NCBI GenBank assembly: GCA_018241265.1
Contig: JAFEEF010000009.1
Coordinates: forward strand, 1-40,983
Reading direction: 5' to 3'
Origin: Pseudomonadota bacterium
GTDB taxonomy: Bacteria > Pseudomonadota > Gammaproteobacteria > Burkholderiales > Burkholderiaceae_C
Length of the DNA stretch: 40,983 nucleotides
The notes below the pieces were generated by a model. The model was given only the letters and a program-made list of their open reading frames with translations, made no database searches and was not told the origin of the DNA. The translations under genes and the position numbers were made by a program. Position 1 is the stretch's first letter, and each line of letters opens with the position of its first letter. Of the stretch, positions 26,831 to 36,500 are shown one piece after another.

Positions 26831-27631
26831 ATGCAAGATACTTCCGATGTCAAACGAGCGTTCCGGATGCCGATGAGGATTGATGTAGCTCAGCGAGCTC
26901 GCGCCGCCAGCATTCACCTACTCATCTCCATCGCGATCACCGGGCTCGTGGCGGCGCTGGTATTCGGGCTCTGGTACCCGGGCGTCTACAGCCGGCTTGC
27001 CAGTGGCCGCGAGTTGTTCCTCTTGTTGACCGCCGTTGATGTGATCCTCGGCCCGCTGCTCACTCTTGCGGTCTTCAACCGGGCCAAGGGCTGGGCGCAC
27101 CTTCGACGCGACCTGGCCACCATTGGACTCATCCAGGTAGCTGCGCTCGGATATGGCCTGCATGCGGTGTTCGTCGTCCGGCCGATCGCGTTGGTGCTGG
27201 AGGGCAAGCGTTTTCGCGTTGTTTCGGCCAAGGACGTGGCAGTCTCGGAGCTGCCCGAAGCGCGCCCCGAGTACCGCAGCCTGCCGATCACCGGCCCCTG
27301 GCTGTTAGGTACGCGGCTGCCCAAATCCAATCAGGAAAGAGGCGACACCATCTTCAAGGCCTTGGATGGCACCGATGTAGGCCAGCGTCCGTCGTTCTGG
27401 CAACCCTATTCGGAATCGAAGGCAGGTGTTCTTGCCGGGTCGCGCCCACTCGGTGTATTACTGGCGCGCTACGAGGACCGGCGTGCGGAACTGCGCACGG
27501 CTATACAAGGGATGAAGACCGACGTAGCCGCCGCGAGGTTCGTGCCCGTGATTGCGCGGGGCGATTGGTCGGTAGTGATCGACGCCTCTGGCCGGCCGGT
27601 CGGCTTCCTACCTGTCAACGGCTTCTTCTAG
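26831..27631 (+). CDS. tfpZ: TfpX/TfpZ-family type IV pilin accessory protein
   Basis: A 266-residue inner-membrane protein of the TfpX/TfpZ family, which helps assembly or surface level of the pilin beside whose gene it lies. The N-terminal half has three to four membrane segments: IHLLISIAITGLVAALVFGL, LFLLLTAVDVILGPLLTLAV and IGLIQVAALGYGLHAVFVVR; the first ends in the family motif LWYPGVYS and the second carries DVILGPLLTL. The periplasmic half ends in SVVIDASGRPVGFLPVNGFF. ATG 26831 is the first start outside the terminator; 26867 or 26873 are equally possible and would put the membrane segment nearer the N-terminus. No good ribosome site marks any of them. Confidence 0.85.
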   Translation: MQDTSDVKRAFRMPMRIDVAQRARAASIHLLISIAITGLVAALVFGLWYPGVYSRLASGRELFLLLTAVDVILGPLLTLAVFNRAKGWAHLRRDLATIGLIQVAALGYGLHAVFVVRPIALVLEGKRFRVVSAKDVAVSELPEARPEYRSLPITGPWLLGTRLPKSNQERGDTIFKALDGTDVGQRPSFWQPYSESKAGVLAGSRPLGVLLARYEDRRAELRTAIQGMKTDVAAARFVPVIARGDWSVVIDASGRPVGFLPVNGFF

Positions 27632-27811
27632 GACCGCCAGCGCCTCCGAGCCGGACGGGCAGGTTGGGCTGGCAGCGGCTAACGCTCGCTTAAGATCGAA
27701 GTCTGGCCCGTTGCGCGATAGCGGGGATGGCGGCATTCAGATGCGACGACCCCTGGGACAATCAAAGCCGACCGATCGCCAGCCGAACAGCATAGGTCCA
27801 GCCCATCTTCG

Positions 27812-29566
27812 ATGTCATCTGCCCGCGCCCCAACCGCCACCCAGCTCTGGCCCATCCCCGCCTGCGCTGCCGTCGCGCTGGCCCCCCTCATCGCCTACAA
27901 CGTCTCCCCATCCTCCACGTTCTTCAACCAGGCCGCCGCACTGATCGGCTGGGGCGCATGGCTCGTCTGGCTGGCCTCCGCACTTCCACGTGACCGAGCC
28001 GAGCAACCATCCCCCGGCCTGTCCGCGCTCCTCGCGGCCCTAGGCTGCCTGCTCCTCGCTGCCGTCGCCTCCCCGTTCTGGACCCACCTCCCCTGGTCCC
28101 TCGCCCTCTCGTCGATCTCCCTGATCGCCATCGCCGCCCTGGTCGCCTGGTCCGGCGCTGCACTGAGCACGGCGAACCTGGGCCCCGCCGCCTTCCGCGC
28201 CTTCTGCTTCGCCCTCATCGTTGCCGGCATCCTCAGCAGCCTGATCGGCGCGATCCAGGTCTTCTTCCCCCAATGGACCGACGGCACCTGGATCGCGCAC
28301 AGCGTGCTCGAAGGCCGCGCGGTCGGCAACCTGCGCCAGCCCAACCATCTGAGCAGCCTCCTGCTGTGGGCCATCATCGCCGCGGTCTGGCTCGGCGAGG
28401 TCAAGGCGATCGACAAGGTCGGTACCGGCGTGCTGTCGGTCGTGTTCATGTTCGTGACCGTGCTGTCGGCGTCGCGCACCGGCGCGGTCGGTGCGGTGCT
28501 GCTCGGCGTCTGGGGCCTCATCGACCGGCGCCTGAGCAAGCGCGGCCGCCGATTGCTGATCGCGATGCCGCTCGTCTATCTCGCCTTCTGGTGGGGCACC
28601 AGCCTCTGGGCCGACTCAACGCACCACGTCTTCGGCGGCGAGACGCGCTTCTCGGGCAGCGGCGACGTGTCGAGCTCGCGCTTCGGCATCTGGTCGAACA
28701 CGCTGTCGCTGATCCGCATGCATCCCTGGCTCGGCGTCGGCTTCGGCGAATTCAACTTCGCCTGGTCGATGACGCCGTTCCCCGGCCGGCCGGTGGCGTT
28801 CTTCGACCACACGCACAACCTCTTGCTGCAGTTCGCGGTCGAGCTCGGGCTGCCGCTCGCATTCGTCGTCACGGCGCTGCTGCTGTACGCGTTCGTGATG
28901 GCGTTCAAGAGCGCGCTGCGAGGCGAGGGCGATGCCGGCACGGCGCCGCTCGAGCGTTCGGCGTTCGCGATGGTGCTGATGATCGGCGTGCACAGCCAGC
29001 TCGAATATCCGCTGTGGTATGCCTACTTCCTGCTGCCGACGGCGTTCGCCTTCGGGCTGTGCCTCGGGCGCAGACCGGCAGCCGAGCGCGTCGCGGCATC
29101 GGGCGCGCCGGGCGGCTCGTGCTTCATGCTCGGCGGCGGCCTCGCCGTCGTGTTGGGCGCGCTGTTCGCGCTGACCGACTACCAGCGCGTCGTCGTGATC
29201 TTCGAGCCGCCGCCCGACGCCGCGCCGCTGTTGCAGCGCATCCAGTCGGGGTCGCACAGCGTGTTCTTCTCGCACCATGCCGACTACGCGGCGGCCACCA
29301 CGCTGCCGCATCCGGGGCAGGCGCTGTGGGCCTTTGCCGGCGCGACCCACTACCTGCTCGATGCGCGGTTGATGATGGCCTGGGCGCGCGCGCTCGAAGA
29401 GTCCGGCGACACGCAGCGCGCCCGCTATGTCGCGCAGCGCTTGAAGGAATTCAGGAACGACCAGGCCGAGGAGTTCTTCGATCCCTGCACCGAGCCGCCC
29501 GAGCCCGATCAGCCGTTCCAGTGCCAGGAGCCCACCCAGGCGCTGACGTACGAGGACATGCGCTGA
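27812..29566 (+). CDS. PglL/PilO-type O-oligosaccharyltransferase (Wzy_C family)
   Basis: A 584-residue polytopic membrane protein with about 11 segments and a periplasmic C-terminal part. It has features of the WaaL/PglL superfamily: GNLRQPNHLSSLLLW near 170, the Wzy_C stretch with HPWLGVGFGEFNFAW and the large periplasmic loop ending in FFDHTHNLLLQFAVELGLPL, then HSQLEYPLWYAYFLLPTAFA, which with the C-terminal Wzy_C_2-like domain (about 430-580) marks protein O-OTases rather than lipid A ligases. Its place after pilA and tfpZ points to transfer of a lipid-linked glycan to pilin. No glycan synthesis genes are nearby, so the sugar must be made elsewhere. Confidence 0.85.
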   Translation: MSSARAPTATQLWPIPACAAVALAPLIAYNVSPSSTFFNQAAALIGWGAWLVWLASALPRDRAEQPSPGLSALLAALGCLLLAAVASPFWTHLPWSLALSSISLIAIAALVAWSGAALSTANLGPAAFRAFCFALIVAGILSSLIGAIQVFFPQWTDGTWIAHSVLEGRAVGNLRQPNHLSSLLLWAIIAAVWLGEVKAIDKVGTGVLSVVFMFVTVLSASRTGAVGAVLLGVWGLIDRRLSKRGRRLLIAMPLVYLAFWWGTSLWADSTHHVFGGETRFSGSGDVSSSRFGIWSNTLSLIRMHPWLGVGFGEFNFAWSMTPFPGRPVAFFDHTHNLLLQFAVELGLPLAFVVTALLLYAFVMAFKSALRGEGDAGTAPLERSAFAMVLMIGVHSQLEYPLWYAYFLLPTAFAFGLCLGRRPAAERVAASGAPGGSCFMLGGGLAVVLGALFALTDYQRVVVIFEPPPDAAPLLQRIQSGSHSVFFSHHADYAAATTLPHPGQALWAFAGATHYLLDARLMMAWARALEESGDTQRARYVAQRLKEFRNDQAEEFFDPCTEPPEPDQPFQCQEPTQALTYEDMR

Positions 29567-29608
29567 CCAGCCCGGACCGAGCGGCATGATGCGCCTCGTC
29601 GCGGTCTG

Positions 29609-29968
29609 TCAGCTCAAACCGTTCGAGATCGCGGTGACGAGTCGATAGAGGTTGGGCAGGTCGTTCTGCACGGTCGCCCATACGATGCCGTGGTCGACCT
29701 TGAAGTAGCCGTGTGCCAGCGCATTGCGCATCTCATAGGCGACGGTCAGCGGTAGCTCCGGGTGGGCCGCAGCGAAGTCGGCATGGTCTCGCTCGATGCT
29801 GCGACAGGCCTCGCCGATGATTTCGAGGTTCCGGATGACGGCGTCCTGCACTATCTCGCTGTGAAGAAACTCCGCCTCGCTCATGCCGTCGGTGTAGCGC
29901 TGGGTGCGCTCAATGGCCTGGGCGACATGCGCCAGATAGTCGGGCAGCCGCTTGGGATCGCGGGTCAT
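29609..29968 (-). CDS. hepT: HepT-like toxin (DUF86)
   Basis: A 119-residue HEPN-domain ribonuclease, toxin of the HepT/MntA pair. The defining R-x4-H-x-Y motif is Arg81-NALA-His86-Gly-Tyr88 in YEMRNALAHGYFKVD; the Tyr is the residue that MntA modifies with AMP to silence the toxin. The ATG at 29968 overlaps the mntA stop by four bases. The frame remains open much further upstream as an out-of-frame shadow of mntA. Its 3' end lies 42 bases from the O-OTase stop, tail to tail. Confidence 0.92.
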   Translation of the reverse strand: MTRDPKRLPDYLAHVAQAIERTQRYTDGMSEAEFLHSEIVQDAVIRNLEIIGEACRSIERDHADFAAAHPELPLTVAYEMRNALAHGYFKVDHGIVWATVQNDLPNLYRLVTAISNGLS

Positions 29969-30255
29969 ACGGGCATGGCTTCGGACAGCACCGAGGCGCG
30001 GACCTTGTCCGGCAGCGCATTGGGCGTCAGCACATCGACCGGGACGCCGAGCAGATTTCGCAGCTCCAGGCGGATCGCTCCGATGTCGAACAAAGTCGTC
30101 TGCGGGGTCGGGTCGACGAGGATGTCCAAATCGCTCTGCTCCGTGTCCTCGCCTCGGACGACGGAGCCGAAGACGCGCGCGTTCAGGGCCCGATGCGACG
30201 CTACGACCTCGCGAATGGCGGCACGGTGGAATTGAAGGGCTACCGATGGCTTCAC
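29965..30255 (-). CDS. mntA: MntA-like antitoxin nucleotidyltransferase
   Basis: A 96-residue minimal nucleotidyltransferase and antitoxin of the HepT toxin. The G-S-x10-D-x-D motif is exact: Gly30-Ser31, Asp42 and Asp44 in FGSVVRGEDTEQSDLDILVD. In characterised pairs the enzyme AMPylates the toxin Tyr rather than binding as a simple inhibitor. It starts with GTG at 30255 and overlaps hepT by four bases. The operon is divergent from the phd-like gene at 30417; the 161-base spacer holds a weak minus-strand -10 (TACACT, 30282-30287) and no clear operator. Confidence 0.92.
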   Translation of the reverse strand: MKPSVALQFHRAAIREVVASHRALNARVFGSVVRGEDTEQSDLDILVDPTPQTTLFDIGAIRLELRNLLGVPVDVLTPNALPDKVRASVLSEAMPV

Positions 30256-30416
30256 GGCAATACGGGCTCCAGCTCGGCTTTAGTGTAGGCGCCTTCCGCC
30301 GGCCGGCCGCGCCGGTCGACTTGCAACCCCGTCTCCACGCTTCCCGCCATGCCTTTGCCTGCCCGAGTCCGGATTTCAGACTAGACTTGGTCAGTTTCGA
30401 GCCTGTCTGCGCATCC

Positions 30417-30653
30417 ATGGAAACCGTCAACATCTACGAGGCCAAGACCCATCTGTCACGGCTGGTCGACAAGGCTGCTGCGGGCGATGACGTCATCGTC
30501 AGCCGGCACGGCAAGCCGTTGGCACGCATCACTCGCCTGGCCGAGCCTCGACGGAGCATCACGTTCGGGTTGCTGAAGGGCAAGGTCAAGGTGCCGTCGG
30601 ACTTCGACGCACCGTTGCCCGCGGCGGTCATCGCATCCTTCGAAGGGGGCTGA
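30417..30653 (+). CDS. Phd/YefM-family antitoxin
   Basis: A 78-residue Phd/YefM antitoxin with the N-terminal METVNIYEAKTHLSRLVDKA, GDDVIVSRHGKPLARITRL and a C-terminal toxin-binding tail (LKGKVKVPSDFDAPLPAAVI). ATG 30417 is taken because the family always begins with this T/N-IYEAK pattern; the frame is open upstream only as a shadow of mntA. Its stop shares a base with the toxin start (TGATG), so the two are coupled. Confidence 0.92.
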   Translation: METVNIYEAKTHLSRLVDKAAAGDDVIVSRHGKPLARITRLAEPRRSITFGLLKGKVKVPSDFDAPLPAAVIASFEGG

Positions 30654-31030
30654 TGCGCCTGCTCCTCGACACGCACGTCTTTCTCTGGGTTGTCGCGGGC
30701 AGCCGTTCACTGAAGGTCGCGGCTCGTCGGACCATCGAGTCGGCCGACGAGGTGCTGGTCTCGGCGGCCTCGATCTGGGAGATTGCGATCAAGGCCAGGC
30801 TCGGCAAGATCGACGTGGATCCGGATCTGCTGGCGGCTGCCATCGCCCCGAGCGGCCTGCGGGAGCTTCCGGTACGCGCCGTGCATGCAGCCGCCGTCGC
30901 AAAGCTGCCGATGCATCATGCCGATCCGTTCGACCGGCTCCTGGTGGCACAGGCCATGAGTGAGCCGGCAAGGTTGCTGACGGCCGATGCGATGCTCGGG
31001 CAGTACACCGAACTCGTCGAACTCGTCTGA
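30653..31030 (+). CDS. PIN-domain toxin paired with the Phd-like antitoxin
   Basis: A 125-residue PIN toxin with intact acidic residues: Asp6 in RLLLDTHVFLWVV, Glu in ASIWEIAIKARLGKI, Asp in HHADPFDRLLVAQA and Asp in LLTADAML. The sequence belongs to the branch usually paired with Phd/YefM antitoxins, different from the two VapBC modules at 22785-24342. It starts one base inside the antitoxin stop. It ends 30 bases before the convergent moaC gene; no terminator was seen. Confidence 0.92.
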   Translation: MRLLLDTHVFLWVVAGSRSLKVAARRTIESADEVLVSAASIWEIAIKARLGKIDVDPDLLAAAIAPSGLRELPVRAVHAAAVAKLPMHHADPFDRLLVAQAMSEPARLLTADAMLGQYTELVELV

Positions 31031-31060
31031 CGCCGCCGGGAAGACCGCCGGATCGCCGCG

Positions 31061-31558
31061 TCAAACGGCCACCCAATCCCCCGACTTCCCGCCGTGCTTC
31101 TCCAGCACCCGTATGCCGTCCATCACCATGCCGCGGTCGGCCGCCTTGCACATGTCGTAGATCGTCAGCAGCCCGACCTGCACGGCGGTCAGCGCCTCCA
31201 TCTCGACGCCGGTGCGTCCCAGCGTCTCGACTTGCGCGGTGCAGCGCACGCTGCTCGTCGCCTCGTCGAGCTCGAACTCGATCGCGACCTTGGTGATCGG
31301 CAGCGGATGGCACAGCGGGATCAGCTCCGACGTGCGCTTGGCCGCCTGGATCGCGGCGATGCGGGCCACGCCGAGCACGTCGCCCTTCTTCGCGCTGCCC
31401 GACACGATCAGCGCGAGCGTCGCGGGCTGCATGCGGATGGTGCCCGCAGCGCGCGCGATGCGGTGCGTCTCGGCCTTGGCCGACACGTCGACCATGTGCG
31501 CCTGGCCGGCGGCGTCGAAGTGGGTGAGCGGGGAAAGCGGGGAAGAGGTCGCGGTCAT
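31061..31558 (-). CDS. moaC: Cyclic pyranopterin monophosphate synthase MoaC
   Basis: MoaC converts the MoaA product 3',8-cyclo-GTP to cyclic pyranopterin monophosphate in molybdenum cofactor synthesis. The 165-residue product has all family blocks: [40 protein letters not shown], the substrate-site [30 protein letters not shown] and [11 protein letters not shown] with the catalytic Asp and Lys. Length is normal. It is monocistronic here; no other moa gene is adjacent. Confidence 0.97.
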   Translation of the reverse strand: MTATSSPLSPLTHFDAAGQAHMVDVSAKAETHRIARAAGTIRMQPATLALIVSGSAKKGDVLGVARIAAIQAAKRTSELIPLCHPLPITKVAIEFELDEATSSVRCTAQVETLGRTGVEMEALTAVQVGLLTIYDMCKAADRGMVMDGIRVLEKHGGKSGDWVAV

Positions 31559-31696
31559 CGGCGGGCCTTGCAGGCACGCGCAACGTGCCGAAACAGTCCT
31601 CGGGCATCATAGCGACGCGCACCTGAACTCGCGCGCGCCTCTGCGCTCCAACCGCGCGCTCCAACCGCGCGCTCGAACCGTGCGCCCGCGTTCCCC

Positions 31697-33325
31697 ATGC
31701 CGATCGATCTGCCTTCCGCTCCGCCCGCCGTTCACCTGCCCGCCGTACGCAAGCCGCGACATTGGCGCACGCGGTTCGTTGCCGGCCTTGCCGTGCTGGC
31801 GCTGCTGGTGCCGGCAGCGCCGCTGCGGGTGGCGGCCCAGTCGTCCAGCCTGCCGTCGCTCGGCGACCCGACCGGCGCGGACTTCGGCCTCAACGTCGAG
31901 CGGCGCCTCGGCGATCGGATCATGCGCGAGATCCGCGTCGACCCCGATTACCTCGACGATCCGGTCCTGCTCGACTACCTGCAGACCTCGATCTGGCAGC
32001 CGCTCGTCGCCGAGGACCGCAAGCTCGGCAACATCACCCCCGAGCTCGACGAGCACCTCGCGTGGGAAGTCTTCCTGGTGCGCGACAAGGAGGTCAATGC
32101 CTTCGCGCTGCCGGGCGGCTACGTGGGCGTCAACCTCGGCCTGATGGCGATGACGAGCACGCGCGACGAGCTGGCATCGGTGCTCGGCCACGAGATGTCG
32201 CACGTCACGCAGCGCCACATCGCGCGCATGATCGCCAACAACAGCAAGATCTCGCTCGTCGGCATGGCGGCGATGCTGCTGGGCATTCTCGCTGCCGCCA
32301 AGTCGAGCAGCCCGGATGCCGCGCAGGCCGCGGTCGTCGGCAGCCAGGCGGTGATGGCGCAGGGCCAGCTCAACTTCTCGCGCGACATGGAGCGCGAGGC
32401 CGATCGCATCGGCTTTCGGGTGATGACCGGCGCGGGTTTCTCGGCCGCCGGCATGGCCGACATGTTCGAAAAGCTCGACAAGGCTTCGCGCCTGAACGAC
32501 AGCGGCGGCTTTCCGTACCTGCGCAACCACCCGCTGACCAGCGAGCGCATCGGCGACGCACGCGCGCGCGTCGCGACCGTGCCGGTCGCGCCGCCGGTCA
32601 GCGTGCTCGAGCACACGCTGGCACAGGCGCGCGCACGCGTGCTGATGGACACGCGCGTCGATGCGCTGCGGCGCTGGCAGGCGCTCGACGGCGACCGCGT
32701 GACGACCGCGCCGGTCGATCGCATCGCCGGTGCCTACGAGGCTGCCTTGGCATCGACCTTGTTGCGCGATTGGGATCGCGCCGACGCGTCGCTCGCGACC
32801 TTGCGCGAGCTCGTCACGGCGGAGGCCGGGCGCCGTCCGCTGCCCGGCGTCGGCCGCGCCGAACGCGCGGTCGCGATGCTGGCCGCGCAGTCGATGCTGG
32901 CGCGTGGCAACGTGTCGCGTGCCGCGGCCGAACTGAAGCCGTACGACGCCGATCAAAGCCGGCCCATCCTGCTGCTGCGCACCCAGCTCGCGCTCGCCGG
33001 TGCCGACCGCAGCGCGATCGAGCAGCGTGCTTCGGACCTGCAGACCTGGGTCGCGGTGCATCCGAACGACTCGACGGCATGGCAGATGCTCGGCCAGCTG
33101 TGGGAGCGCCTGAACCAGCCGCTGCGCGCGATCCGCGCCGATGCCGAGTCGCGCATCGCGCTCGGCGACCTGCCGGGCGGCATCGACCGGCTGCGCGCCG
33201 GCCAGCGCCGCACGCAGGCGGGCGGCGCATCGGACTTCATCGATGCGTCGGTGATCGATTCGCGGCTGCGCACGATCGAGGCCCAGCGGCGCCAGGAAGT
33301 GGCGGACGAGAAAGCGGATCGTTGA
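31697..33325 (+). CDS. Secreted M48-family metalloprotease with C-terminal repeat region (BepA-like)
   Basis: A 542-residue periplasmic zinc protease of the M48C group, like BepA (YfgC), which aids outer-membrane protein assembly and clears misassembled LptD in E. coli. An N-terminal signal sequence (RFVAGLAVLALLVPAAPLRVAAQ, about 26-48) precedes the protease domain with HExxH at His165-Glu-Met-Ser-His169 and the downstream zinc Glu in RDMEREADRIGF. The DKEVNAFALPGGYVGVN stretch is typical. Residues from about 300 on are helical and TPR-like, ending in a coiled-coil-like tail. It faces moaC across 138 bases. Confidence 0.9.
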   Translation: MPIDLPSAPPAVHLPAVRKPRHWRTRFVAGLAVLALLVPAAPLRVAAQSSSLPSLGDPTGADFGLNVERRLGDRIMREIRVDPDYLDDPVLLDYLQTSIWQPLVAEDRKLGNITPELDEHLAWEVFLVRDKEVNAFALPGGYVGVNLGLMAMTSTRDELASVLGHEMSHVTQRHIARMIANNSKISLVGMAAMLLGILAAAKSSSPDAAQAAVVGSQAVMAQGQLNFSRDMEREADRIGFRVMTGAGFSAAGMADMFEKLDKASRLNDSGGFPYLRNHPLTSERIGDARARVATVPVAPPVSVLEHTLAQARARVLMDTRVDALRRWQALDGDRVTTAPVDRIAGAYEAALASTLLRDWDRADASLATLRELVTAEAGRRPLPGVGRAERAVAMLAAQSMLARGNVSRAAAELKPYDADQSRPILLLRTQLALAGADRSAIEQRASDLQTWVAVHPNDSTAWQMLGQLWERLNQPLRAIRADAESRIALGDLPGGIDRLRAGQRRTQAGGASDFIDASVIDSRLRTIEAQRRQEVADEKADR

Positions 33326-33340
33326 GCGGCTGAGAGCAAG

Positions 33341-33431
33341 AGCCCGCCGGGAATTCGCCCCGGCAGGCGAGTCCCTTTCTTCTGCTGGCCCAGAAGAAAG
33401 TAGGTCGGCTGCCGGCCGAGTCCGGCGGGCT
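33341..33431. repeat. Nested palindromic element
   Basis: Three pairs of arms sit concentrically in 91 bases: AGCCCGCCGG (33341-33350) with CCGGCGGGCT (33422-33431), CCGGCAG (33360-33366) with CTGCCGG (33409-33415), and CTTTCTTCTG (33375-33384) with CAGAAGAAAG (33391-33400), each pair perfectly complementary. Between the second and third arms both sides have eight unpaired bases. The innermost loop is CTGGCC. It lies just after the protease stop and 116 bases before the macroglobulin gene. It may be a dispersed intergenic repeat (REP/MITE-like), a terminator, or a structured RNA. Nothing else was recognised in the 33326-33546 gap. Confidence 0.7.
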
Positions 33432-33546
33432 GCTGCGCCAAGCTCGTACCGAGCGAAGAGCCATCCCGGCTCGACCCGTTCAGTTTCTCGTCAGACGGCG
33501 TCTGTTCCGTAGACTCCCCGCATCAGGACGGGGAGACGGAGCGCGC

Positions 33547-36500
33547 ATGTCGAAGTTCATCGCCGCAGGGCTGCTGGTGTTGCTGGCTGCGACTGACGGC
33601 CACGCCGCGCAGATCGCAGGCGTCACGCCGCAAGGCGAAGTCGCGCAGGTCCTGCAGGTCACCGTGCGCTTCTCCGAAGCCGTCGTACCGTTCGGCGACC
33701 TGAAGCAGCCCGATCCGATGAGCATCGCTTGCGAAGGCGGCGCGCCGGCCGGCAGCGGGCGCTGGGCCAACGACCGCACCTGGCTCTACGACTTCCGCGC
33801 CGCGCTCGGCCCGGGCGTGCGCTGCAGCGTCAGCCTGCGCGCCGGCTGGAAGCCGCTGGCCGGCGAGCTCGGCGGCAAGACGTCGTTCCGGTTCGGCACC
33901 GGCGGCCCGGCGATCGTCGCGATCGAGCCGTATGCGCGCACCGAGATCGCCGAGGACCAGTACTTCCTCGCGACCCTGAGCGGCGCCGTCGTGCCGGCGA
34001 GCGTCGCGGACCACGCGTGGTGCGAGGCCGAAGGCATCGGCGAGAAGATCCCGGTGCGCATCGTCGAAGGCGATGCGCGCGCGCAGTTGCTGAAGACCCA
34101 TCGTCTCGATGCGGCGCAGGCCGCTCGTACGCTCGTGCTCGCCTGCCAGCGCCCGCTGCCCGGTGGCGCGGCGATGCGCTTCGTGTGGGGCCAGGGCATC
34201 GCGGTGGCCGCGAATGCCGCGGTCGTGACGACGATCGAGCAGCGCTACGACTACAAGGTGCGTGCGCCGTTCACGGCTGAATTCACCTGCGAGCGCGAGC
34301 GTGCCAGCGCGCCCTGCCTGCCGATCCGGCCGATGAGCTTGCGCTTCTCGGCGCCCGTCGCGCGCGAGCGGGCGGCGCAGATACGGCTGCGGCCAGATGC
34401 GGGCTCGGCGGCAGCAAAAGGCGAACCGATCGCGCCGCGCTTCGACAAGGACGATCGCAACAACGAAGTCGATCAGGTCAACTTCCCGATACCGCTCGCC
34501 GAGAACACGCGCTACCGCATCGAGCTGCCGGCGAACTTCGCGGACAACGCCGGACGGCCGCTGTCGAACGCGTCGACCTTCCCGCTCGCGGTCGCGACCG
34601 GCGATGCGCCGCCGATCGCGAAGTTCGCCGCGGCACCGTTCGGTGTCGTCGAGCTGCATGCCGATGCGATGCTGCCGCTCACCTTGCGTCACGTGCAGGG
34701 CGATCTGCGCCCTGCCGCGACGACCGGTCAGGTGCGCGTGAAGCGCATCGACGGCGACCGCGACATCCTCGCCTGGTACGCGAAGCTGAAGCGTTGGGAC
34801 GAGGCGACGTTGACGGCCCAGGAGCTCGGGTTGCCGCAGAAGGACTGGACGACGACCGAGCAGTCGACCGACGCGCGGGGCCGCACGGTGACGCAGCGCG
34901 TCGACCGCACGATCGCGACGCGCGAAGTGCCCATGCTCGGCGGCGATGCCGGCGCGAAGCGCATGGCCTTGCCGCAGCTCGAAGGCGGCGACCCGCGGCC
35001 GTTCGAGGTCGTCGGCATTCCGCTGCCCGAGCCGGGTTATCAGGTGGTCGAGATCGAATCGCAGCGCCTGGGCGCGTCGCTGCTCGCGAAGCCGGCGCCG
35101 ATGTACGTGCGCACCGGCGTGCTGGTCACGAACCTCGGCGTGCACTTCAAGCTCGGCCGCGAGTCCAGCCTGGTGTGGGTCACGACGCTCGATTTCGGCA
35201 AGCCGGTCGAAGGCGCCGACGTCGTCGTCAACGATTGCCGCGGCGCGCCGCTGTGGTCGGGCCGCACCGATGCGACGGGCCTGGCGCGCGTGCCGAAGGC
35301 GCTCGACGCGAGCATGGAGGACTGCCCGGCCGACGACGGCTACTTCGTCAGCGCGCGCAAGCGCGGCGATCAGGGTATCGACACCGCGTTCGTCTTCAGC
35401 AGCTGGCAGAAGGGCATCGAAGCCTGGCGCTACAACCAGCCGATGGGCCGCGGCGCGCCCGACGTGCGCGCGCATACGGTGTTCGACCGCACCTTGCTGC
35501 GCGCCGGCGAGACCGTGTCGATGAAGCACTTCATCCGCACCGAGACTTCGACCGGCCTCGCGAACCTCGCGGCCGCGGACCTGCCGAACCGGCTCGAGAT
35601 CGTGCACGTCGGCAGCGGCCAGAAGACGAGCCAGCCGCTGGCCTGGCACGGCGCGCGCGACGCGGTGTCGAGCTGGAACATCCCGCCGGCCGCCAAGCTC
35701 GGCGTCTACACCGTCACCCTGGTGCACGACGATGCCGATCCGACGCGCAGGCACGCATGGCAGAGCGGCGACTTCCGCGTCGAGGAGTTCCGCCTGCCGC
35801 TCGTCGATGCGCGCGTGATCGCACCGAAGGCACCGGTCGTCGCACCGGCCACGCTCGCGCTCGGCGTGCAGCTCGACTACCTGTCCGGCGGCCCGATGGC
35901 CAATGCGCCCGCGCGTGCCAGCGCGCTGCTGAAGCCGCGTTCGCCGAGCTTCGCCGGCTACGACGACTACAGCTTCGATCCGCCGCGCGACCCGAACCGC
36001 CGGAGCGCCGGTGATGGCAGCGACAGCGAGGAGCCCGAGAACGACGGCAAGCTGGTCGCCGACAAGCTGCCGCTGACGACCGATCGCAACGGCGCCGCGC
36101 AGGTCGAGTTGAAGGAGCTGCCGAAGATCGCGCGGCCGAGCGCGGTCACCGCCGAGGTCACCTTCAACGATCCGAACGGCGAGGTGCAGACCGCATCGAC
36201 GCAGATCGACCTGTGGCCGAGCGCCGTCGTGCTCGGCGTCAAGGCCGGCTCGTGGGCGAGCGCGCGCGGCAAGGCCAGGTTCACCGTGATCGCGCTCGAC
36301 ACGACGGGCAAGCCGCTGACCGGCCAGAAGGTCGACGTGCGCGGCCGCGTCAGCCAGGTGATCACGACGCGCAAGCGCCTGGTCGGCGGCTTCTATGCGT
36401 ACGACAACCGCACCGAGGTCAAGGACCTCGGCTCGCTCTGCAGCGGCTCGACCGACAGCCGCGGGCTGCTGCTGTGCGAGGCCGATCTGCAGACCGCCGG

